Part shown: positions 20,430-26,404 of the stretch, piece after piece | How the letters are laid out: each line of letters begins with the position of its first letter | Numbering within the stretch: the first letter of the stretch is position 1 | IMG/VR virus record: IMGVR_UViG_3300033141_003134 | Coordinates: 36,860 to 63,263 of that record | Strand: one strand, 5' to 3' | Length of the DNA: 26,404 nucleotides | Source: a virus | Translations under genes and position numbers: made by a program | The notes under the pieces: generated by a model | Seen by the model: only the letters and a program-made list of their open reading frames with translations | Told to the model about the DNA's origin: nothing | The model's database searches: none

Positions 20430-21613
20430 AAATCAATACCGGATATGTAAAGGTTGGCCGTAAAGCCAAAATGCTGATGCAGGATATTTTAACAACTTCA
20501 CGGATATCATGCGGTAAATATGTTTCGCAATTCGAGAAAGAGTATGCGAAAAAACACAACGTTAAGCATGCTATAACCGTTGGCTCCGGCACAGAAGCCG
20601 ATATATTAGCTTTATTAGCTTTGGTCGCGCAAGGAAAAGTTTTCCCGGGGTCAGAAGTGATTATGCCGGCTACCTGTTTCATTTCAGTAGCTAATGCTAT
20701 TCTTTTCGCTGGTATGAAGCCGGTATTCGTTGATACAACACTATTTAATATGAGTATAGAAAAACTTAAATCAACGATATGTTCAGAAACAAAAGCCATT
20801 ATCGGTGTTCATTTCGGAGGGCTCCCTTTAGACATGGAGTATTTAAAAGAAGTAGCTGGTGATATACCTATAATAGAAGATTGTGCCTGTGCGCACGGTA
20901 CGATAACAAATGATAAAATAACAGGTTCACAAGGGTTATTGTCTACTTGGAGTTTATATGTTGCTCATATTGTAACAGCTGGAGGTGGAGGGGTTATTGC
21001 TACAAATGATGATGGTTTAGCTGAAATATTATATTCTATCAGGGCATATGGCCGTTCCTGTACTTGCAGGCCTTGCCTTGCCAATATATCCGGAGACACT
21101 TGTTCAAAGCGATTCAATATAAAGAATAAAGATATGCGTTTCTTATATAAAAGAATGGGTTTAAACAGTAGAATGACTGAAATGGAAGCGGCAATAGGAT
21201 TAGACCAGATGGATATTTATGATGATATTGTATCTATTAGACAGAATAATTTTGCTAATTTGAAGAAGATGTTAGCTATTAAAAAAGTTAAATATACAAC
21301 ATTCCCGAATCAGCCATCGGGTTTTAAGCTCTCACCGATATTTTTTCCTATAATCGTTAATGAAAATGTTAATAGAGACATGGTTGTTATTTATTTAGAA
21401 TCTAAGGGGATTGAAACTCGTAATTTATATGCTTGCATACCAACACAACAGCCTGCTTATAAATGGCATCCTCAAAGTAAAGAAAGGTTCCCTAATGCTG
21501 AAAGATTGGGAAACAAAGGTTTTTATGTTGGTATACACCAAGGATTAGAGCATACCGACTTAGAGTATATGGCGGAACATATAGCAATGGGAATAAAAAA
21601 GGCGGAGATATGA
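20426..21613 (+). CDS. RfbH/ColD-type PLP sugar 3-dehydratase
   Basis: 395 residues, DegT/DnrJ/EryC1/StrS fold. In ordinary members a Lys binds PLP in SxxxxK; here the site reads LYVAHIVTAGGGG, with His in place of Lys, as in RfbH and ColD 3-dehydratases that remove a sugar hydroxyl. A Cys cluster (YGRSCTCRPC, then GDTCSKRF) matches the RfbH-type region that in family members holds an iron-sulfur site. GSGTEADILAL and EDCACAHGT are also typical. The product would be a 3,6-dideoxy sugar. The start is the ATG overlapping the dehydratase stop (ATGA) with GAGGTAAGAAA as SD; 7 more upstream codons are in frame but unlikely. Confidence 0.85.
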   Translation: MKINTGYVKVGRKAKMLMQDILTTSRISCGKYVSQFEKEYAKKHNVKHAITVGSGTEADILALLALVAQGKVFPGSEVIMPATCFISVANAILFAGMKPVFVDTTLFNMSIEKLKSTICSETKAIIGVHFGGLPLDMEYLKEVAGDIPIIEDCACAHGTITNDKITGSQGLLSTWSLYVAHIVTAGGGGVIATNDDGLAEILYSIRAYGRSCTCRPCLANISGDTCSKRFNIKNKDMRFLYKRMGLNSRMTEMEAAIGLDQMDIYDDIVSIRQNNFANLKKMLAIKKVKYTTFPNQPSGFKLSPIFFPIIVNENVNRDMVVIYLESKGIETRNLYACIPTQQPAYKWHPQSKERFPNAERLGNKGFYVGIHQGLEHTDLEYMAEHIAMGIKKAEI

Positions 21614-21954
21614 AAAAAAAATCGGTAAAAAATATGAAAAAAAAGAAAAGTAAATTAACAACTAGTATTAAAGTTTCAATGGTTACAGAAGAAGAATATC
21701 GAATCGCAACCGGTGAACTAATTGATCGTCTTTGTATTGTTAATTTAAAGATGTGGCATGCTGATGAAAAAATGGCAAAAGCTAAAGAAGCAGGAGATAA
21801 AGACATGGTTGCTGATTGTGCTATTATTGCCAGAGAACTAAATGCAGATAGGTCTGATTTACGTGAAGAAATTAACCGTCGCCTTGATGGTATTGGTAAA
21901 GGTACAAATAAAATTGAATATGCTTTAGGCAGGGGGCAAGGATTGAAGAAATGA
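21610..21954 (+). CDS. Helical protein, DUF4254-like (tentative)
   Basis: 114 residues, Lys-rich start then GELIDRLCIVNLKMWHADEK and ADCAIIARELNADRSDLREE. The LIDRL.I.NLK.WH pattern resembles small helical proteins of glycan clusters (DUF4254 comes to mind, from memory only). It overlaps both neighbours by 4 bases, so it is translated as part of the glycan operon. Confidence 0.6.
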   Translation: MKKKSVKNMKKKKSKLTTSIKVSMVTEEEYRIATGELIDRLCIVNLKMWHADEKMAKAKEAGDKDMVADCAIIARELNADRSDLREEINRRLDGIGKGTNKIEYALGRGQGLKK

Positions 21955-22730
21955 AAAAATTAGTAACTATTTTAATGGTCAATGACGACGGTGATATTAT
22001 TAGAGATTGTTTAAAGAATCGTCTTGAGAATTTTGACTTAATAGCCATCGAAGATTCGTCGCACGATAATACGCCAGAGGTATGTAAGGAATTCTTACAT
22101 CGTTATCCAGATAGAATACTTTATCGTTGGGACGATACACCTTTAACCATTAAATACCATCGTACCCAATTATATAGAATGCTTATGAATAAAGGCGTCA
22201 AAGATGATACATGGTTGTGGCAAATGGACACGGATATATTTTTTAATGGGACCAAAGACCATATGCTCGAGACTTTAAAAATAGCTGATGAAGAAAAAGC
22301 AAATTGTATTGTATGCAGGATAGCGCAGTTTTATCTCACATTTGAAGATATGGAATTAATGCGACATTGGAAAGAATTCCAATACTATTCTTTGAATTGG
22401 CGTTCAAAAATAATTTACAAAGGAGTATCTAAGCTGTTTTTTAGAACTGATGATCAGGAAACACCAAGCGTCCCTGATGAAAAAAGATGTAGCCTTTCAC
22501 CGACAGTAAGGCATTATCAATATAGAAGCATTGAGCAAATAAAAAAGAAATTGAAACGCGCCTATAAGACGCGTAGTTATTCTCACGTTATAAGCCCAGA
22601 ATGGGAAGACTATATTGTAGATAAAGATTTTCTTTCTAAATGGGACGACAACACGCATCGGCGGCAGCATCATAGCTGGCGCTCTTTGGTGCAGTTAACA
22701 AAGGAGAAACGTGGACAAAAGATACCTTGA
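21951..22730 (+). CDS. GT2-like glycosyltransferase with MDTDIFF motif
   Basis: 259 residues. The N-terminal strand LVTILMVNDDGDIIRDCLKN and IAIEDSSHDNTPEVCKEFL fit the nucleotide-binding half of a GT-A enzyme, and WLWQMDTDIFF holds the DxD metal motif. The C-terminal half (SVPDEKRCSLSPTVRHYQYR) is variable. A possible sugar transferase of GT2 or a related clan; donor unknown. AAGGATTGAAGAA precedes the ATG. Confidence 0.75.
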   Translation: MKKLVTILMVNDDGDIIRDCLKNRLENFDLIAIEDSSHDNTPEVCKEFLHRYPDRILYRWDDTPLTIKYHRTQLYRMLMNKGVKDDTWLWQMDTDIFFNGTKDHMLETLKIADEEKANCIVCRIAQFYLTFEDMELMRHWKEFQYYSLNWRSKIIYKGVSKLFFRTDDQETPSVPDEKRCSLSPTVRHYQYRSIEQIKKKLKRAYKTRSYSHVISPEWEDYIVDKDFLSKWDDNTHRRQHHSWRSLVQLTKEKRGQKIP

Positions 22731-23388
22731 AAGATATTGGAGTCATTCTGAAGAAGAAATAGATGAAATAATCCGTGTAATTAAACGATGCCAAGGAAAG
22801 ACAATTCTTGAAATTGGATGTTTTAAGTTTAATATGGCTTTGACGTTTTTAACTTCGGTTGTTAAAGAGCCTTCCCCTTTGGTGATTGGAATGGATGTAA
22901 GAGATCATGATCCAAAACGCAGGGAAATGTTAAAAGAATTCTTCGGCAAGAAATTTGAGTTTATCCACGCGGATAGTCATTCCGAAGAAGCCAAAATAGA
23001 GTTAAAGAAAGTTTTAATTAGTAAAGACAAAACGGTAAGAAAAATAGATGTTCTTTTTATAGATGGCGATCACAAGATAATAACACTTGAAAAAGATATG
23101 AAAGATTATCTACCATTTCTTAACCTAGAGGGTTTTATAATTTGGCATGATGCATTACAAAAAGATACAGTATATCGTTATTTGTTTAATTTGTTGGGAC
23201 AACGCTATCCAATATCTTTGCATTTTATAAGAGAATCGCTAATTGCTTACATCGAAGTAAAAAAATTCATTCAAGCAGAAGAAAGAATGCGCAGGTGGAT
23301 GGATAAGGCTTATGATGGTGGTCAATGGACTAAATGGCCGCCAAACACGTCCAATTTATACGAGTTTTGGTCGTCATTTGCAGCTTAA
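22711..23388 (+). CDS. Class I SAM methyltransferase (Methyltransf_24-like)
   Basis: 225 residues from a GTG start with AAGGAGAAAC before it. Motif I is LEIGCFKFN (33-41), the acidic strand VIGMDVRDHD follows, and the metal/cofactor part LFIDGDH (115-121) with IIWHDA is typical of TylF/CmcI-like O-methyltransferases. It probably methylates a sugar hydroxyl in the glycan. It is a clear paralogue of the gene at 25150-25716 (WSHS, EIGCF.FNM, ILFIDGDH shared). Confidence 0.8.
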   Translation: MDKRYLERYWSHSEEEIDEIIRVIKRCQGKTILEIGCFKFNMALTFLTSVVKEPSPLVIGMDVRDHDPKRREMLKEFFGKKFEFIHADSHSEEAKIELKKVLISKDKTVRKIDVLFIDGDHKIITLEKDMKDYLPFLNLEGFIIWHDALQKDTVYRYLFNLLGQRYPISLHFIRESLIAYIEVKKFIQAEERMRRWMDKAYDGGQWTKWPPNTSNLYEFWSSFAA

Positions 23389-23390
23389 TT

Positions 23391-24188
23391 ATGGAAAAAA
23401 TAGATATTATAATTGTAACTAAAAGTAGGAGGCCGTCGCTTGAAATTGTTCTTAACAACATAAAAGATAAAACAGTTTCTCCGCATAGAATAATTATTAT
23501 TAGAGACCCAAGCACAGATGATACAGATGCTTATTTAGAAAAAAACAAAAATTTATATGATGTTTTAATTAAAAAAGAAAAACAAGATTGGTTTGGTTCA
23601 AATCTAAATATAGGATTAGAACACGTTCTTTCTAAAGATTTCGTCGTTGCTCCGGATGATTACATTATACATGAAAACGGTTGGTTAAATAAAATATATA
23701 AAGCTTATAAAAAGGATAATTGGTTTGGAGTCATGCCTTTTTCTGTTCCTTGGCCAACATTACGTCATCAAAACAGAATCAATTTTCATTCCGAGGATAG
23801 GGTTTTTAGATCTACGTGGGGAATGAACGGTGTATTTAGAATACAGAACGCAGAAAAGGTAAGAAAAGCCGGTGGATTTCAATGGATTATCCGTAGCCCT
23901 AACACAAGTAAGCAATATGAAGGTATTGGTTTTTTACATTTAGCCAGTAAATATAAACAACCTGTTGGTAAATATCTTGGCGTAAGAGTGATGTATTTTC
24001 ATAAATTTAGCCACGATAGAGTTGATGGACAAGATTTTCATTTTTACAAAGATGAATTAAAATGTTTTAAAACTTTTATGGATACAGGAGAGATTGTAAT
24101 GTATGGAAGGAGTAGCGCTGAAAAAAAACAGCATTTTATTGATAAGAAATCACGCTTTAACCCTTTTTCTAATAGAAGAAAAAAATGA
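23391..24188 (+). CDS. GT2-family glycosyltransferase
   Basis: 265 residues from the ATG at 23391 (an upstream in-frame start inside the methyltransferase gene lacks support). IDIIIVTKSRRPSLEIVLNN and IIIRDPSTDDTDAYL give the nucleotide-binding half; VVAPDDYIIHENGW holds the DD metal site. The rest includes NGVFRIQNAEKVRKAGGF. A GT-A glycosyltransferase with unknown donor and acceptor. It overlaps the next gene by 4 bases. Confidence 0.8.
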   Translation: MEKIDIIIVTKSRRPSLEIVLNNIKDKTVSPHRIIIIRDPSTDDTDAYLEKNKNLYDVLIKKEKQDWFGSNLNIGLEHVLSKDFVVAPDDYIIHENGWLNKIYKAYKKDNWFGVMPFSVPWPTLRHQNRINFHSEDRVFRSTWGMNGVFRIQNAEKVRKAGGFQWIIRSPNTSKQYEGIGFLHLASKYKQPVGKYLGVRVMYFHKFSHDRVDGQDFHFYKDELKCFKTFMDTGEIVMYGRSSAEKKQHFIDKKSRFNPFSNRRKK

Positions 24189-25153
24189 AAATAGCAGTTA
24201 TTACCAGAGTAGCAACATTTATAAATGATACCATTGACGAATGGGAAAAAAAGGGATATGAAGTACAGAAAGCAGGAACCTACAACGTAGACTTAGGCAG
24301 GTGGGCAGATGTATTGTTTTTTGAATTCATCGATAAAGAGATTAAGATTGCTACGCAATGTAAAATCGGTAGTACCAAGAAGATAATAGGCCGGTTGCAT
24401 AGGTGCGAATATTATATGGGCATGCTTGGGCGTATGACTCGGGAAGAAATAAGGTGGGATAAGGTCAGCACACTGATCATAACCGGCAAATATTTTTATG
24501 ATAAAATCATGGCTGGCCCGGAGAAGGGTTGGATCGGGAACAAATGTAACATCATTCATCTTAGGTATGGGGTGGATAAAGAACGGTATGTTTATAGAGA
24601 AAGAAAAAACATTGACCATTCTATATCACTTAGAACTGATAAAGATCAAATATGTAATATTGGCTGGTTAGCTAAAGGCTACACTTGGCGCAAAGATCCG
24701 ATTAAAGCTTTGAGTTTATTTTATGCAATCAGGAATAAATATGCCGATAGTAAATTTAAAATGTATATGGCTGCTGGCGGTGGCGATCGTGGCATCCCTG
24801 ATTATTGGAAATATCTTTATTCTACGCATCCGACATTAGAGCAAGATATAATAAAACTTCGTTGGCAAGGCAATGTTAATAAATATTTAGATAATATAGA
24901 TTTCTTCCTTAATACATCAAACAATGAAAGTTTTTGTTTTGTGATAGCAGAGGCGGCGCTTAAAGGTATTAAGCCTTTAATCTGGGATTTTGAACCTGCT
25001 TCAACCATATGGCCAAAGGAATGGACTTTTTTTAGCGATCAAGAAATGTTTGATTTAATGGAGGGTCCTTACGAGAGTGAAAAGTATCGTCAATACATTA
25101 TTGATAATTTTTCTCTCGAGGCACAGGTAAAGGAGTTTGATAAACTATTATGA
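24185..25153 (+). CDS. GT4-like glycosyltransferase (GT-B fold)
   Basis: 322 residues. A GT-B enzyme: N-terminal MKIAVITRVATFINDTIDEW, WADVLFFEFID, IIHLRYGVDKERYVY at the domain boundary, and the donor-binding EX7E in NESFCFVIAEAALKG. NIGWLAKGYTWRKDPIKAL is the usual start of the C-terminal half. The start and end overlap neighbours by 4 bases. Confidence 0.8.
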   Translation: MKIAVITRVATFINDTIDEWEKKGYEVQKAGTYNVDLGRWADVLFFEFIDKEIKIATQCKIGSTKKIIGRLHRCEYYMGMLGRMTREEIRWDKVSTLIITGKYFYDKIMAGPEKGWIGNKCNIIHLRYGVDKERYVYRERKNIDHSISLRTDKDQICNIGWLAKGYTWRKDPIKALSLFYAIRNKYADSKFKMYMAAGGGDRGIPDYWKYLYSTHPTLEQDIIKLRWQGNVNKYLDNIDFFLNTSNNESFCFVIAEAALKGIKPLIWDFEPASTIWPKEWTFFSDQEMFDLMEGPYESEKYRQYIIDNFSLEAQVKEFDKLL

Positions 25154-25716
25154 ATATTTGGAGTCATTCTAATTCAGAATTGATTAAGATAATGGAGATA
25201 ATTCTACGCACAAAAAGAAAAACATTTATTGAGATAGGTTGTTTTAATTTTAATATGACATCTATTTTTGCTTTAATGAGCGAACGTGATCCATTGATTA
25301 TTGCTAATGATATTAAAGACCATTTTCCAAAAAAGAGAGAGGTTTTGACAGACCTACTCGGTAACTCTTTTAAATTTGTATTAGGTGATAGTAAAGATAT
25401 TAAAACTATTGATAAAATAAGATATACTTTACTCGGTAGAAAAGCAGATATATTATTTATTGATGGTGATCATGCCACCGAAGTGACTGAAGCAGACTTT
25501 AAAAATTACTGCAATATGGTTTCTCCAAACGGGTATATTATCATACATGATGCAAGTTTTTTTACAGTTTCTTCAACAAATGATTATACCGAACTTCACT
25601 CAAAGCTTATCCGCCCTTGGTTCATTCAAAAATTGAAAGAGGGGATAAGATTAAATCTTTACTTTGAAGGCAATGCTAAGCTGGCATATATTAAAAGAGG
25701 GGATTTAGATGTCTGA
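25150..25716 (+). CDS. Class I SAM methyltransferase (second paralogue)
   Basis: 188 residues. IEIGCFNFN (27-35), IIANDIKDHFPKKRE and ILFIDGDH with GYIIIHDASFF show the same Methyltransf_24-like fold as the gene at 22711-23388, lacking its first ~6 residues and about 30 residues of C-terminus. Duplicates in the same operon suggest two different methylation positions or acceptors. The ATG overlaps the previous stop. Confidence 0.78.
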   Translation: MNIWSHSNSELIKIMEIILRTKRKTFIEIGCFNFNMTSIFALMSERDPLIIANDIKDHFPKKREVLTDLLGNSFKFVLGDSKDIKTIDKIRYTLLGRKADILFIDGDHATEVTEADFKNYCNMVSPNGYIIIHDASFFTVSSTNDYTELHSKLIRPWFIQKLKEGIRLNLYFEGNAKLAYIKRGDLDV

Positions 25717-26404
25717 AAATATAATATTCGAAAACAAACAGTTTAAATCAATAGTACCACAGGAAGAAGTGCTTAATACTTTCATTGTGCCGGTTATTTT
25801 TAATTACAATGGCGTAGCTAGGTGCATTGAAACTATTCATAAATATAATGATAAATACAGGATAATTTTAATAGATCAAACCAAGGAAGGTAAATGCCTT
25901 TATTTAAAAGATCTGGTTGACGTTTATATGAAAGTTCGTAGGAATTTGGGTTTTGCAAAGGCTATGAATTTAGGCGCCAAGATAGCCACGACACCATATA
26001 TTACACTCTGTAATGATGATATTGAATTTATAAATAAACGCTGGTTTTATGCGATAAAAGAATTATTTGAAAAACAACCGCATTTAATGGGTATCAACCC
26101 TGCTTCGGTTAGGGAGATTGGGCCAGATAGGTCTAAAGATTGGATGCCCTACAAGGAAGAATACAGCGAAGAAGATTATAATTATTTATTGACACCAAAG
26201 AAAGGATTTAACCCCACGCACATATTTGAAGGGACGATGATGTTTTGCACTGTATTCAGGAAACAAGCTTTTGAGTTAGTAGGCTATCTTGATGAGGGCT
26301 TTTATCCGGGTTGTTTTGTTCCAAAAGGTAAAGTTTTAATGGGAGATTTAACTTATAAAAATATAGAGGATGTTTCTAAAAATGATAAAGTAATATCTGG
26401 GAAC
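25709..26404 (+). CDS. GT2 glycosyltransferase interrupted by an intein (partial)
   Basis: The 232 codons seen begin MSENIIFENKQFKSIVPQEE. GT2 features: TFIVPVIFNYNGVARCIETI, ILIDQTKEG, RRNLGFAKAMNLGAK and the metal site TLCNDDIEFINKRW (D103, D104). At residue 201 the usual GT2 run DEGFYPG, normally followed by a GGED-type acidic motif, is replaced by Cys202 and an intein-like N-terminus. The C-extein must lie beyond the window end. Its start overlaps the methyltransferase stop by 8 bases. Confidence 0.85.
   Translation, partial: MSENIIFENKQFKSIVPQEEVLNTFIVPVIFNYNGVARCIETIHKYNDKYRIILIDQTKEGKCLYLKDLVDVYMKVRRNLGFAKAMNLGAKIATTPYITLCNDDIEFINKRWFYAIKELFEKQPHLMGINPASVREIGPDRSKDWMPYKEEYSEEDYNYLLTPKKGFNPTHIFEGTMMFCTVFRKQAFELVGYLDEGFYPGCFVPKGKVLMGDLTYKNIEDVSKNDKVISGN
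26312..26404 (+). mobile_element. Start of a second intein (Cys1 type, runs off window)
   Basis: Translation from 26312 reads CFVPKGKVLMGDLTYKNIED then VSKNDKVISGN, which follows the Hint block-A pattern (Cys1, a hydrophobic strand and K(I/V)xxVxxxDKV). It interrupts the GT2 reading frame right where the conserved acidic motif should follow FYPG. It is unlike GT2 sequence and unlike the first intein (Cys1 rather than Ser1), so it is a second, independent element. Splice and endonuclease blocks are outside the window. Confidence 0.75.

Overview
The window looks like part of the genome of an uncultivated tailed bacteriophage, or a phage-like element, from a low-GC host. Genes are short, tightly packed and often overlap by 4 bases (ATGA). 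Long blocks share one strand. Many products are tiny zinc-knuckle or coiled-coil proteins. A C5 DNA methyltransferase, an SNF2 helicase, a PD-(D/E)XK-type nuclease and an M15 endolysin sit together. No capsid, tail, terminase, integrase or ribosomal genes are visible, so the phage assignment is inference. Two predicted lipoproteins with clear lipoboxes suggest a diderm host.

Left arm (1-11,050, minus strand): a truncated heptad-repeat protein, a coiled-coil protein behind a four-copy GGTTCGATA operator array, a VRR-NUC-like nuclease, an SNF2 helicase with a striking pseudoknot-forming leader, a ribbon-helix-helix regulator, a C5 cytosine methyltransferase, an M15 peptidase endolysin, a WYL_2-like protein and many small unknown genes. 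It also holds a gene-free, hairpin-rich stretch (6370-6630) and a candidate replication origin (8370-8660) with three in-phase DnaA boxes. Four sigma70-like promoters can be read on this strand, at 638-666, 3133-3160, 8341-8369 and 11005-11033.

Divergent switch region (11,005-11,533): a minus-strand promoter, 29-bp tandem repeats, a G-rich tract, and a near-perfect plus-strand promoter that appears to give a leaderless mRNA.

Right arm (11,533-26,404, plus strand): two small genes, a structured non-coding segment with a tRNA/tmRNA-like 3' end, a small membrane protein and a lipoprotein, then a large surface-glycan island. The island encodes a PAPS sulfotransferase, an RmlD/UER-type reductase, a GDP-mannose 4,6-dehydratase-like enzyme, an RfbH/ColD-type PLP sugar 3-dehydratase with His in place of the catalytic Lys, six glycosyltransferases (GT4-like and GT2-like) and two paralogous class I methyltransferases. 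Together these could make and attach a modified deoxysugar (sulfated, methylated) to a host or virion surface.

The most unusual observation is that two glycan genes carry inteins. A complete 351-residue LAGLIDADG intein interrupts the dehydratase between His and Thr of its HTGPR motif. The start of a second, Cys1-type intein interrupts a GT2 glycosyltransferase at its predicted acidic active-site motif and runs off the window end. Other leads are the SD-sequestering pseudoknot before the helicase gene, a 15-bp box shared by two promoters 8 kb apart, the DnaA-box cluster, and two apparent homopolymer frameshifts.
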